Below, piece after piece: positions 11,100 to 22,390 of a DNA stretch of 64,000 nt. Below the pieces are notes generated by a model. It was not told the origin of the DNA, searched no databases, and saw nothing but the letters and a program-made list of their open reading frames with translations. The stretch's first letter is position 1. The number at the start of each line of letters is the position of its first letter. Origin of the DNA: Euphorbia lathyris (taxonomy: Eukaryota > Streptophyta > Magnoliopsida > Malpighiales > Euphorbiaceae); the NCBI RefSeq assembly GCF_963576675.1, contig NC_088918.1, positions 67,543,001 through 67,607,000 of the forward strand. Direction: 5' to 3'. The translations under genes were made by a program, and so were the position numbers.

Positions 11100-12115
11100 T
11101 CTCAACCAGGGATGCATATCTTTCAGGATATCAATCATGGTCTGGGTAATTGTTGAGCAAGTTCTTTCGGTGCGAGGAATGTTTATGCCAAAATCCCTCA
11201 GAAATCAAAAGGGAGCTAAGCAATTGAAAGCCAGGAAATACAAAACAAGTAAAAGGAAACTTACATGGATAAAAGCAGAAGGAAGCTGTGAGAATTTCTC
11301 GAAGTAGAAATGGCGAAGAAGAACGATTGGGACCAAATGCAGTTTTCTCGTAAAAAAGGAAATGGAAGAAGAAGGGAATGAGAAAAGACCCTTAAATAGG
11401 CTTGTGGAGAGGAACTGACAGCTTATGCGGCAACCCAACAATGGCCTAGGAAAAGACGCTTAGATAGGCACTAGGTTCATGGCGCAATGATGAAGGAAGC
11501 TCAACAGGCCCTAAAAGGACCAGAATACCCCTAAAGGGGGGGGACTCCTGATAACATCCGAAAAAATATAAGGCGTGAAATAAAAAAGATACTGCCTCGC
11601 GATAAACCCGTCAGGCGGGATTAGGACATACGACGAATATAAAAGGCATACGCCCTAAAAAGGAGCCGCTCAAAGGGATACGCCTCAAGAAAGGAGGTTG
11701 ACATCCGCCAGACTCAAAGAGGCGGAACTATCCAAAGGACTCGTAACTAATACTGAAGAAAGAACTGCAGAGAGTTAATGACACAATCCTAATTTTCACT
11801 CTACTTTGTGATTACAATTTTATTCTTTAGATAGATTACTAATTTAAGCATCGGAGTTCTCCCGGCCAAACACAACGACATCTCACTGGGATATAATTCA
11901 GTGTTAAGAAATTAACTAAATATCAACTCTGTTTGTTAATTAGATTTTATGATAAATTTATGGATGATAAGAATCAACATGTTAATTAAAAAATAACATA
12001 AATATTTAAAAATATTATTATATACATCTTTTAAAATTTCTTACTAACATAATTGAAGTTTGTTACTAGAATTTGGTGATTTTGGTAAGCTTGTCTGAAG
12101 CATAAAAAGTGAAAA
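11100..12115. other. Unassigned spacer
   Basis: 11100-11560 is probably the upstream part of the decayed gene on the minus strand. 11560-11760 is a GC-richer stretch with repeated GGCG/CGCC words (AGGCGGGA, AGGCGGAA) that may be retroelement LTR or leader sequence. 11790 onward is AT-rich; I see no gene there. Confidence 0.5.
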
Positions 12116-12218
12116 GTAGATGGGATTTAAATGGGCAGTTGATGGAATATAGGAATAGAATTCTACTAAATGGGCAGTTGATGGAATATATGGAAAGTAA
12201 CTTTTAAATCCCATCTAC
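12116..12218. repeat. Small inverted repeat with internal direct repeat
   Basis: Perfect 16-bp arms GTAGATGGGATTTAAA (12116-12131) and its complement (12203-12218) enclose two copies of AAATGGGCAGTTGATGGAA. The size suggests a tiny MITE-like element, but no target-site duplication was found. Confidence 0.55.
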
Positions 12219-12299
12219 ATTATTATTATTTTAAAAATATATTTACTTTCTATTTTTAAGAAAGTAACTTTTGTAGCACTTTTATCCAAGTTAACATGA

Positions 12300-12600
12300 T
12301 TTATATTTTTCTAAAACCTTCAATTTATAATAAAAAAAATTAATAAAAATCCTCTAATTTTTGGTATAAGCTCATGTAATAAAAAATTAATAAAAAACCT
12401 TACCTTATCAGCTTATTCTTTCTAATAAAAAACCTTCAATGTATAATTTTTTTTAAAAACCTTCAATTTATAGAAATCTTCTAATTTTTGGTATCAACTC
12501 ATCCTCTATAATAAAAAATTAATAAAAAACTTTATCTTATCAACTCATTCTCTGTAATAAAAAATCTTCAATTTATAAAAAAATTTAATAGAAATCCTCT
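12300..12600. repeat. AT-rich repeated words, first block
   Basis: Repeats of AACCTTCAATTTATAA and AATCCTCTAATTTTTGGTAT. The same words recur at 13900-14060, so both blocks belong to the tandem duplication that also carries the cyclin exon. Confidence 0.65.
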
Positions 12601-13143
12601 ATTTTTTTATTAGATGGTGGAGGACAAGGAAATGAGGCTCGAAACATCCCAACAAGGTCGGTACCCCTCAGACAACCACCCCCGAATCCAAACAAAAAAT
12701 AATAAATAAATAAAAAAACAAATAATGTCAGAGAGAGAAATGGTAGGACTAAACGAACCGATACAAGTCTCGGCCGTTACAATGACCCCAAATATAACTA
12801 GAACAGAAATGAGGATGTGAGTCCCACCAGCGAGGCTCCGAACTGATCCTACCAAAGTTGGTTAGCGCATCTGCAACCTGATTACCTTCCCGAAAACGCA
12901 CGACACAACGAAATGCATTTCACGAATCAACGTGTGACACTCCATAAGCTCCTGATGTTTCTCCTAGGGGGCCGTTAAGTCAGCATGACGAAGTAGAGAA
13001 ACCACATAAGCCGAGTCACTTTCAAGCCAAAGATGATACCGGCCCTTATTGTAGGCCAAACGAATTGCATAAAGCGTAGCACAGAGTTCCGCAATATGCA
13101 CCAGGGAACAAGTAGTTGGAAAAGCAAATAAACCCAATGAGTG
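12601..13143 (-). mobile_element. 5'-truncated LINE 3' end (RNase H tail and 3' UTR)
   Basis: On the minus strand 13155-12964 encodes part of a LINE RNase H domain (AELCATLYAI and WLESDSAYVVSLL), followed by the usual LINE C-terminal tail with several stops and ending in A-rich sequence at about 12601-12613 (CTATTTTTTTATTAG on the plus strand). Everything 5' of the RNase H middle is missing, as in typical 5'-truncated insertions. It abuts the first cyclin exon copy at 13143, so it probably inserted there. Confidence 0.7.
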
Positions 13144-13224
13144 TTTGATGCTCAAGATGCCTCAAATGATTTGGCTGGTGTCAAATATGTCTCCAAAATC
13201 TACAGATTTTATAAGACGGTAAAG
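13144..13224 (+). pseudogene. Cyclin B exon fragment, copy 1
   Basis: The frame reads FDAQDASNDLAGVKYV then KIYRFYKT, which matches the start of the plant B-type cyclin box region (D-x-D ... LA-VEYV-DIYKFYK). Cyclin B activates CDK1 at mitosis, but this is a single exon with no start and no cyclin fold. The donor site that copy 2 keeps as GT is AT here. The exon's 5' side is cut off by the LINE fragment. Confidence 0.7.
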
Positions 13225-13894
13225 ATACTTTAATACTAGTCTTATATTATACCGTCTAACTACTTTTTATGGTTGATATATGCATTTTAATGTATGAGTT
13301 ATTATTATATTTTTTGAGTTATTATTATATTTTTCTCATTGTTTTCCTTTTGCTTTAATGTTGTCTTTTCGAGTAAATACATGCAATTGGAGTTGATAAT
13401 TACAAATATAGTTTTTTCACAAATCACTTTAGAAAGTGTAAACTTCGATAAAAATTTCAAGCATGACTGAAATTTACATCATTTTAAAAGATAAGAATTA
13501 AAATATTTTCTTTTCAAAGAAAGAATTAAAATATTTTCTACAAAACTTTTGGAACAAATTTGCAACTAAAAAAACTAAAAAATTAGGAGTTGTACAATCT
13601 AGAAATATAATATCAATTATTGGGGAAAATTGTTACGTAATATCTTTTCGTTATCTTTTCTCAATTTCATGATGATATAGCTTAATTTTTGTTTTCATCT
13701 AGTTCTTATAAACATCTCTACATAAATTTATATTTAATTATATTATTTAATACTTTTAAAACTACTATATGAAGACTTGAAAAATAATAGCATGTTGCTA
13801 ACCATAACAGGTTATAACTCTTTGACATCCAGTAGAAAAACCTTTTTCAGCTAACTACTCATTTCTTCTGTAAACAATTAGGAAAAGTACACAA
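13144..13894 (+). repeat. Segmental tandem duplication, copy 1
   Basis: Aligns along its length with 14262-14978, from the cyclin exon through the intron-like AT-rich sequence to TAGGAAAAGTACACAAATTACC. Period is about 1.1 kb. Confidence 0.85.
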
Positions 13895-14251
13895 ATTACC
13901 ATGATAAAAAACCTTCAATTTATAATTTTTTTAAAGCCTTCAATTTATAATAAAAAATTAATAAAAATCCTCTAATATTTGGTATGTGAATCCTCTAATA
14001 TTTGGTATGTAAATCCTCAAATTTTTGGAATGTGAATCCTCTAAGTTTGTTGGTATATGAATCCACTAATTTTTTTTTTATCTATAAGTATCAATCTTTT
14101 GTTTGAAAATTTTCATTATCACTAAACTAAACATTTAAGTTTCTCAAAAAAAAAAACTAAACATTTTAGTTTTGAGAAAGGGATGGTAGTAGAGGTGATT
14201 TTGGGTGATTTTGGTTTCTTATTCTTTTGGTTGTCAAGAAAAAAAGAGGCG

Positions 14252-14341
14252 GTCGTTGATATTGATGCTCAAGATGCTTCAAATGATTTGGCCGGCGTCG
14301 AATATGTTTCGGAAATTTACAAATTTTATAAGACGGCAGAG
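14252..14341 (+). pseudogene. Cyclin B exon fragment, copy 2
   Basis: Encodes VVDIDAQDASNDLAGVEYV followed by SEIYKFYKTAE and then a GT donor, matching an exon boundary known in plant cyclin B genes after the FYK-x-x-E motif. Upstream in-frame residues (from about 14183) are not cyclin-like. No further cyclin exon is found to 15318, so this is a captured or left-over exon and not a gene. Confidence 0.72.
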
Positions 14342-14978
14342 GTATTTTTAATACTAATCTTATATTATACCGTCTAACTATTTTTATGGTTGATATATGC
14401 ATATTATTATATTTTTTTGAGTTAGTCGTACTAGAAAATGAAAGTATAATATTTTTCTCATTGTTTTTCTTTTGCTTTAATTTTGCCTTTTCGAGTAAAT
14501 ACATGTAATTGGAGTTGATAATTACAAATAGAGTTTTTTCACAAATCACTTTAGAAAGTGTAAACTTCGATAAAAAAAAAATCAAACACGGGTGAAATTT
14601 ACATCATTTTAAAAGATAAGAATTAAAATATTTTCTTTTAAAAAAAATTAAAATATTTTCTACAAAACTTTTGAAACAAATTTGCACCTGGAAAAACTAA
14701 AAAATTAGGAGTTCGTTATCTTTTCTCAGCTTCATAATGATATAGCTTAATATTTGTTTTCATCTGCCTTCTTGATAGTTCTTATAAACATCTGTACATA
14801 AATTCATATTTAATTATAATATTTGACACTTTCAAAACTACTATATTGAAGACCTGAAAAATAATATCATGTTGCTAACCATAACAGGTTACAACCCTTT
14901 GACATCTAGCAGAAAAACCTTCTTCAGCTAACTACTCATTTCTTCTGTAAACAATTAGGAAAAGTACACAAATTACCG
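14262..14978 (+). repeat. Segmental tandem duplication, copy 2
   Basis: Second copy of 13144-13894; divergence is by scattered substitutions and small indels. The A-T rich words of 12300-12600 recur just before it at 13900-14060. Confidence 0.85.
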
Positions 14979-15318
14979 TAAGCTTTTTCTTTGTGCTTCA
15001 AGTTTAAAGATGTCTCTCCGAATACAAAAGTTTCTGCAGATTGAATAAAAATAAATAAATGTGAAACATGTGAATTTATAGAATGAAGTGAACTAATCAT
15101 ACTTATGCTCTGGCCAAATCTTTCATTTGATGTCGAATTGAAATCTTTGTTATTAGTCCATGTTTCCTTTTTTCTATTTAACCATATAATTTATGGTTGG
15201 TACATATTAGGAAAGCAAACAATCTTTTGAATTGGTACCTATTAGGAAAACAAACACTCATTTGATATTCATTCATTATTGAAATATGAAGAAAATTCTC
15301 TTGAAACAGAATTCCCAC
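14979..15318. other. AT-rich spacer
   Basis: No gene seen. A short direct repeat (GGTACATATTAGGAAAGCAAACAAT and a variant 40 bases on, about 15197-15260) is present. Confidence 0.5.
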
Positions 15319-15387
15319 AAATGAATATACCAAATTTTTTTTTTTTGGTAAGAAAGGAAAGGAAAAAAAACAAAACCAACAAAAAAC

Positions 15388-18191
15388 CTACACCGGGATC
15401 AGTCTAGGAAGGCTGACCCCAATCCTATCCTCTAGGAGAGAAGGCAAAAGAAAAGAAGGAGGAACAGAGAGGGTAGAAACACCTAACATTCTCCCATGCC
15501 CAGCAGCTGCTAAGCGATCCGCCACGCGGTTTTGCTCCCTAAAAATATGGGAGAAATTAAGATGTCAAAGGCAGGACGAAGCCTCAAAATAGCTTTGATG
15601 AGATTCTGGCTCTTCAGACAAACAGCCTGGCTATCTGAAATCCTGTTAATAGCCTCCAGATTATCAGATTCCACCGAGAGCTTTTTAACACCCATGCGAA
15701 TGGCGAGTTTAATACCTGACAAGATACCCCAGAGCTCCGCAGAAAAGGAGGAGCCCGTTCCCAAGTTATGGGTAAACCTCGCCATCCAATTGCCACCAGC
15801 ATCCCGAAGAACTCCTCCAGCAGCAATTCTGCCATTGCTAAGGCAGGAGCCATCAGTATTCAACTTAGCAAACCCTTCTCTAGGCTTACTCCAGCCAACT
15901 AGCAGGATCTCTTTATCCGGGGAGGGGCGAACAAGGGAATCTCTTTCAAAGCTTTTAGTAATAACAAAAAGCTTCTTCGAGAAGAAAAACAGTAAATCAG
16001 GAATAAGGACAGCCTTACCCGCAAATAATTCTTCATTCCTCCACTTCCAGATTTGGTGACAAGTAATAGCAAAGAGGATGGCACCGTGCTCCATGTTGGC
16101 CAGCAAGTTCCCCTTGGCTCCTTGAGAGAACCAGTCCCTTTCAGAAAAGGCCATGAAGGAAGGGAGGATGTGATGAGGGAGGATCCATTCCCAGATCTTC
16201 TTACTATTTGGGCAATCCCTCAAGGCATGGCACAAGGTTTCCACATTGCCTCTGCATCTACTACAGGCACTAGACTCAGTCAAGTGCCTTTTGTGCCTAT
16301 CCGCATTCGTAAGGAGCCTGTCTTTGATACCCAGCCAAAGGAAGCTCCTGATACGGTAAGGGATCTTGAGGGACCATATGGACTTCCAAATCTCCAAGGG
16401 AGGATCAGCCCTATTAGGGGTAAAAGCTTCATAGGCCGATTTATAAGAATAAGTACCATTATTCGTCAAGGCCCAGCAATGTCTATCCTTATCCTCCTCT
16501 TGATTGCTAATATTCACTCCTCTAATGTTAAGAAGGGTCTCCAGACTAAAGAAAGAGTCGAACTTTGACCAGATCCAGTCTCCCCCCGAGTCCACCACAT
16601 CAGCAATTTTCCAGGAAAGGAGATCAGCCGACGGAGGGGCATTACACACATCAATCAGCGGTTTATCACCAATCCAGGTGTCATACCAGAAGCTAATAGA
16701 TCTACCATTACCCACCTCCAGGCCAATCCCCGTACAGAATTCAGCAAACACGGCACTGAGCCCTTTCCAGAGGAAGGAATAGCTAACAACCCTCTCCTTC
16801 GGGCCACCAAAGATTCTATCTTTCCGATACTTCCCGCACAAGAGACGGACCCAAAGGGAGGAGGGGCATTGCCACATTCTCTAAAGAAGTTTCATTAACA
16901 GGACTTTATTATTGTCCTTTGCCTGCCTAATACCAAGACCCCCCCTGTTTTTAGGCTGGCAAGCTTCCTTCCACGGGACCAGGTGAACCTTTCTCCCATC
17001 TCCAGACTCACCCCACAGGAAACGCCGATTTATCTTATCCAGGTCACTAAGGACAGGCTCAGGAAGCTTACAGGCATGCATGATGTGGTTCGGAGCAGCG
17101 CAGTTAACTGACTGGATCAAGGTAAGGCGACCTGCAAGGGAAAGAGAATTAGCTTTCCAGCTAGCACACAAACCATTAGTTTTGTCCAAAATATCCTTGA
17201 AAGAGGCTTTGGAAACCCTGTCACTGTGAAGAGGAACCCCAAGATACTTCCCCAAAGAGTTCGTCAGAGGTATGCTAGAGAGCTCACTCAGTCTTCTGCA
17301 CAAGCTATTGTCTTTATTCTTCCTCCTGATAATATGGCCAAAGATGTCTTTATTCCAAACAACCACCTTCCTTCTGAATTCCTCAGCAGCGAGGAGAACA
17401 TCAGAGTGGGGATGCCAATTGGTTTTCACGAAATTCCTAAAGTCGGGATGAGAATCCCAAGCCACAAGATATCTAAAGGGTCTGTTACCTTTTAGCCGGT
17501 TACTTTTGACCAAATTAATGTGGATAGGGCAATGGTCAGAGTGACGGAAGGGGAGATTCAGCACCTTGACCTCAGGAAACCTACAGATAGCCGCAACATT
17601 AGCATACACCCTATCCAACCTCACAAACAAGCTATTTCTTTTCCAGGTAAATTTGTGGCCAGCAGCACCCAGGTCTGAAAGCCCACACAGATCCATACTA
17701 CGCTTGTGGTTAAGGCACCGGTTCACATAATGATTACCCCCTCCTCTCTGATCACTTAAAAGCGCAATATCATTAAAATCCCCGGCCACCAACCAAGCCT
17801 TCACCATGTTAGAGCTAATAGAATGAAGGATCTCCCACAACCTTGTACGATTAGAAAGAACAGGATCGGCATAAACAAAGGTAACAAAGAAAGGTTTATT
17901 ACCAGGGTAGCACACCTTACTATGAATGAACTGACAGTCCATACTAACAATATCAATATTAACAAGACCTGGCTTCCAAAAGAGCCAAATCCCCCCAGCC
18001 CGGCCAGTAGCCTCCGATCTGACACAATTCTAATTCTTAAACTTTCTAACCACCTCGTCTGCTTTGGCTCCACTGACCTTGGTCTCTAGAAGAACAAAAC
18101 AGGAGGGATTAAACTGTTTAATAAGATCATTAACATGAATGCGGGTTGCCTTGCTCGCCGTACCTCTAACATTCCAAACAAAGAAATCCAT
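15388..18191 (-). pseudogene. LINE ORF2 (endonuclease - RNase H), RT domain missing
   Basis: ATG 18191 opens MDFFVWNVRGTASKATRI, the start of an AP-type endonuclease. LLETKVSG supplies the catalytic E and VAGDFNDI the D-x-N. A TAG at 18030-18032 replaces what is probably a Trp codon. After IFGHIIRRKNK (about 17330) the frame jumps directly to RRLSELSSIPLTNSLGKYLG, which in complete LINEs lies after the RT palm. So roughly the whole RT core with its F/Y-ADD motif is gone. Downstream come the thumb/connector (WKANSLSLAGRLTLIQ), the zinc-finger-like zf-RVT (CSRCRGNVETLCHALRDCP) and RNase H (LNTDGSCLSNG, ESDN). A stop lies at 16878-16880 and a shift near 15545; the family-like C-terminus would end at 15388. 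Confidence 0.88.
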
Positions 18192-18224
18192 CAAAAAGGA
18201 AGACTACTAACACAAGCCCAAACC

Positions 18225-20262
18225 CTAGATCAGGTATTTATTCGGGGCTCCTGAGAGCCTAGAGGAAGTCCCAAAAGGTCCCCTTTTAGCCCAAGAGTCT
18301 AACCCATTAAGGTTCTTCTTAGGTTTCACTTTAAGTTTCTTCATGTTCATCTTACTCACTCCTATAGCTTTTCCAATAGGAGCATCCACAGGAGGATTCA
18401 GAGAAACAGCCTTACTACTCGACCCTTCCCCTGTAGAAAGGTGAGACTGGAAGCTCCCTTTATCCTTAGCATCAGAGACAAAGAGGGGATTAATAGATTT
18501 ACCCCGACTAGAAATAGGCTCGACCGATTCCAGACTAGGCATGCTCAAATCAATCTGTTCATTAGAAGGGTCCGATTCCCGACCTTCCTCCAGGGACAAG
18601 ACACCGAACCTAGACCCCGAGCCAGAAGCTGAGACCACACCAGCCTCACTCCTCTTCTTGATATCCGGGGGTCTGACCTTGATCTCAGGGGCAATCTGGA
18701 GCGTAGTCATCTTCCGACTAATATCTGGCGGATGAATAGAACTAACATTAGCACTTGGCTTCCTTCTCACTGACCTCTTGGCCAGCATCCATGGCCCAAA
18801 ACTCCTTTCTTCCCCTTGACTTTTCTCAGCTCCACCTATGATAGGTTGCATCAACTCTTCCGCCTCCTTCCTCTTCTTAGGACATCCCTCAAATGTATGG
18901 CCAAACATACCACATTCAAAACAGATATTATGTATACCTTCATATTCAATATGAAAAACCTTATTCTGAATACAGAATTGAGAAAGAAGAGGCTTAGCAA
19001 GATCAATATCAATACAGACCCTGGCAAACTTGCCTCTTACTGCCCCAATGGTAGTCTTATCGACATGGTGGACCTTACCAACCAGGCTACCAATCTTGTT
19101 CAGGAATCTATCACTATAGTATTCAAGAGGAATGCCTGGGAACCTAACCTAAGTAAGGATTCTGTTAACAGAGCAGTCATGGGGGGTCAAAATTTGGGAC
19201 CCAAGGTCTCAGAGCCAAAACATGATTGGAGATAATATACGGTCCACCATTGACCACCGCATTGTAATCCTCAGCCCTTGTGAATCTAATGACATAATAG
19301 TCATTATCAAGGTCAGTGATGGTAACCTTCCCTTTCTTAGCCCATTGAGCCTGAATCCTCTGGGCAAAGTAGTTGAAACTGATTCTTTTCCCCAAAACAG
19401 TGACAATTAATGCCAATTTCCACTTGGATCTCATGACCCGCTTGTCTTCTGAGGAAAGACGGATCCTAGGACACAAAGGGTTCTCAGGCTGACCATCCTC
19501 AGAATCGGAATCGGAGAGAAAATCCCCATCATCGTTCTCAAAAGTATCCTCCTCCATCATGGGTTCCTCCTCCACCACCCCTAACAACTTATCCCTCTAG
19601 GAGGGAGCTCCCCCATCCTTTTGATAACCTTGGGCATGCTGGCCCTGAGTAACCCGAGTGCCTGGGGATGAAACACCTTCCATAGTTTGTCCCGGAAGTA
19701 AAAGACTTAAGTCCCCCGGCACAAATGCCTGCGCGGCTTGCGCGGCCTGCGCTGCCTGCGTGGCCTGCGCGGCAAGCACGGCCTGCGCAAGCCGCAAAGA
19801 ATACCCTGCTTGTGCGGCCGGCACTCCCAGAGCACCAAGCGCAGGACGCGTCCCCCCCATCACAACGTTCAGCTCAACCCGACGGTCCACAGCCGAAAAC
19901 ATCGGACCTTCTCCTTCCCCAACGCCAGACGCGGCAGCCGCAGAACCCTCCATTCCTTGATCCAGATCGGCCACCCCAACCACCGAAACAGGCACCGAAT
20001 TAACCAGATCTGCCTCCCCACCATCAGCCCACTCCGATCTACTACGATCCCTGGACCGATTCCTCGGTCTTTCGTTACTCCGCCGTCTACCCCGAGGAGA
20101 TCCTTCCGATCTCCCATCATCAGCCGCCCAAGCCTCCTCCTGTACCAGATCTGCACCCAGCCCGCGCCCCGCAACCGGACTCGCCAGATCCAACACCGGC
20201 CTTCCGCCCGCCTTCACCGACCAATCCACCCTTCCCTTCGTAGTCGCCTTCGTCATCGCCAC
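18225..20262 (-). pseudogene. LINE ORF1 (DUF4283 + CCHC knuckle), broken
   Basis: ORF1 proteins bind the LINE RNA. The start at 20262 (MAMTKATTKG) opens an Arg-rich and Ala/Gln-repeat region (AQAAQAAQAAQAF, about 19735-19800 on the plus strand). After an in-frame TAG (19599-19597) comes an acidic stretch and the DUF4283 domain (KRISFNYFAQRIQAQW ... FTRAEDYNAVVNGGPY). An extra C near 19186 shifts the frame and a TAG follows at about 19150. A CCHC zinc knuckle (CFECGMFGHTFEGC, about 18890-18930) and a basic tail complete it at 18225. Spacing to ORF2 is 33 bases. Confidence 0.85.
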
Positions 20263-20924
20263 AGAGAGAGAGAGAGAGAGAAAAGGAAAAAGACTCGTAT
20301 TTGGAGGAGTCTATTTTATTAGATATAACTAATTGAGAGAGAGAGAGAGAAAAAAAAAATTGAGTTATAAAATTGATCCTGTGTTTTAGAGAGAGAAGAG
20401 AGATCTGAAAGAGAGTAGATAGATCTAAAAGAGAGAAATAGATCTGAGAGAGAGAATATAGATCTCAAAATTCTCCATCTTCATAAAAATTCTTCACCAT
20501 GACAACAGATCTGAGAGAGAGAAGATAGATCTGAAAAAGAGAAGATAGATCTAAAAGAGAGAGAAAGATCTAAAAGAGAAGAGATAGATCTCAAAACTCT
20601 CAATCTTCATAAAAATTCTTCACCATGACAACAGATCTGAGAGATCTGAAAGAGAGGAGATAGATCTAAAAGAGAGAAAAAGATCTAAAAGAGAGAAATA
20701 GATCTGAGAGAGAGAATATAGATCTTGCTGAACAATTTTTTGAGGGACTAAACTGTTGAATAGAACAAAATAAAAAACGAAATAATGTATTATTGAAATA
20801 CAATTACCAATTATTGTATTATTAAAATACAAGGATTAAAAATTATCTTAGGTAAAAATGTATGGATTAATAAATTATTTACCTTTTAAATGTATAGATC
20901 AACAGTAGTATCGACATGGACCCT
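20263..20924 (-). promoter_or_regulatory. LINE 5' UTR with repeated AGATCT / (GA)n modules
   Basis: Between 20390 and 20730 the motif AGATCT recurs more than ten times, separated by GAGAGA runs, and a longer module (GATCTCAAAA ... CACCATGACAACAGATCTGAGAG) occurs at 20461 and 20587 with a 126-base period. Plant and animal LINEs can carry internal promoters in tandem 5' UTR units, so a promoter role is an inference. A plain (GA)n run is at 20262-20281 and 20335-20350. Confidence 0.65.
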
Positions 20925-20939
20925 AAATGAATATACCAA

Positions 20940-21218
20940 TGCATAAGACTTTTACAATATGAAATATTAGAATATTAAAATATTAAAATACAAACCAAAT
21001 ATTAAAATATTAACTGATGTCATTGGAAATATGCTAACTGGTTTCTTTTGGAGAAATTCTTTCAAACCAAACATTGCTTTGTTAAATATCTAAATACAAA
21101 GCTTATCATTCCATATGGAGTGCAACCGAAAGATATGGAAGTCAGAATGATATTAAACTTGATATTAACCTAGGATTTGATCCAACACCTTCTCCATTTA
21201 ATGTCATAGAAACAAGGC
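20940..21218. other. AT-rich spacer
   Basis: Runs of AATATTAAAATATTA; no coding signal. Confidence 0.5.
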
Positions 21219-21221
21219 TTA

Positions 21222-21537
21222 GAGCACCTCTAGTGCATCTAATTTCTTTGTAACTTTTTATCAATTAGTTACAACCTACCACTATGGAGGTTGTTACTAA
21301 ATTTGGTGTGTAACCAAGTTTGGTTACATACTTTTTTTGACACTAAATTGAATAAATAAAAGAGAAGGCATAACTTTAGTTGGTTTATTTTGTATAAGGT
21401 CCTTTATATTTATTTTTTCTTTTTCTTTTTACCCCTTAAAAAGTGTGAAGTAACAAAGCCTCTAGCGGTTTGTAACTTTTGGATGCAATTTATCCTAGGT
21501 GGCACCCCCAAATTATTACCTCCTACTAAAGATGCTC
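21222..21537. mobile_element. TTA-flanked MITE (Tourist/PIF-Harbinger-like)
   Basis: Termini GAGCACCTCTAGT and (complement of) GAGCATCTTTAGT form imperfect inverted repeats, flanked by TTA on both sides (21219-21221, 21538-21540). TTA duplication and the GAGC-type ends fit PIF/Harbinger MITEs. No coding capacity. A second member with better ends is at 52347-52722. Confidence 0.72.
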
Positions 21538-21771
21538 TTAGTGATATAATTGGGGGAGGGAGGTGAGTGCTTTCTTCAAGCAACAGATTGTACAATGAAT
21601 GACCTCAAAATTAAAGTTAGTTATAATATAATCAATTAATGAGAAATTATAGAATTACAATTGTCTTTCTATTCTATTTCATTCTTCCTTCACTGTGAGT
21701 AGCAACTTTAGTTTTAGTTGTTTTTACATCAGAGTCAGTAAAGTTCGTTAATGGCGCATCAAAGTTATCTA

Positions 21772-22390
21772 CAGTTAAACCTCGATAAATGGATGTTCGA
21801 TAAAGTAATAACCTCGTTTATATAATAAATTCTTTCGGTCCCGACTTGGGCCAATGGACTAAAGTAATAACCTCGCTAAATGCATTAAGTAATAAAAATA
21901 TTTAAATCCTTAAGGGCACAATGAAAATATAAATTAATAATTATTGAATTACATACAATAAATAAATAAATAAATATATATATATAGACCAAAACCTTTC
22001 AGTCAATCAACTAGAAGTCATTTCTTCTGAAAAAATGCATTTATGGTTGATTGTTTTTTCTTTCCACCTAAACCAAAATGAACACCATCCTTAACTTTTT
22101 GTAGTGCAAACACAACTTCTTGTATATTTTGCTCATGTTGTAGCAAGTAGTTGTTTAAGGTGACTATTGCTTGAAAGACCTCTTTTGACGATACATTTGC
22201 GACAACGCAACTATCATTTGGCTCTGGATCATACAATGTATGCATTTTACAATGAAAAATTATCTATAAAATAATAAATATTGATTTATCGATAAATGAA
22301 TAAATTATTCATTTATTGATAAATAAATAATCTCGCTTAATGAATATTTTTTTCCAGTCTCAATGATATGCATTTATCGAGGTTTTACTG
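21772..22390. mobile_element. pogo-like (Tc1/mariner) deletion derivative
   Basis: Terminal inverted repeats CAGTTAAACCTCGATAAATG and, at the right end, the complement of CAGTAAAACCTCGATAAATG (one mismatch) lie between TA dinucleotides (21770-21771, 22391-22392). CAGTAAAACCTC-type ends and TA duplication are those of plant pogo-like elements such as Lemi1/Emigrant. At 619 bp it is too short for a transposase but keeps the 3' end of one (22018-22245). Confidence 0.85.
22018..22245 (-). pseudogene. C-terminal remnant of a pogo-like transposase
   Basis: A 75-codon open frame ends GGKKKQSTINAFFQKK, the basic tail with an FF motif typical of the C-terminus of pogo/Tigger-type transposases, preceded by a helical segment (AIVTLNNYLLQHEQN). 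The DNA-binding and DDE domains are missing. Its position against the right inverted repeat supports the assignment; the stop is TGA/TAG-free to 22018. Confidence 0.6.

Larger units (their letters stand above)
15334..20924 (-). mobile_element. L1-type LINE, end to end with 15-bp target-site duplication, RT core deleted
   Basis: The 15-base AAATGAATATACCAA stands at 15319-15333 and again at 20925-20939, directly outside the element. The 3' end is a 12-base poly(A) (T on the plus strand, 15335-15346). Reading on the minus strand: repeat-rich 5' UTR (20924-20263), ORF1 (20262-18225), ORF2 (18191-15388), short 3' UTR. Coding parts carry several stops and shifts, and ORF2 lacks the reverse-transcriptase core. 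The element is about 5.6 kb. Confidence 0.92.

Noticed and set aside
11205..11441. 78-codon minus-strand open frame
   Set aside because: Low-complexity F/L/S composition, no recognisable family; probably upstream non-coding sequence of the decayed gene.
15532..17495. Several plus-strand open frames of 75-175 codons
   Set aside because: They are shadows of LINE ORF2, whose minus-strand translation shows endonuclease and RNase H motifs.
19738..20322. Arg-rich 194-codon open frame on the plus strand
   Set aside because: It is the antisense of the Ala/Gln/Arg-rich LINE ORF1 on the minus strand; low-complexity GC-rich codons keep both strands open.
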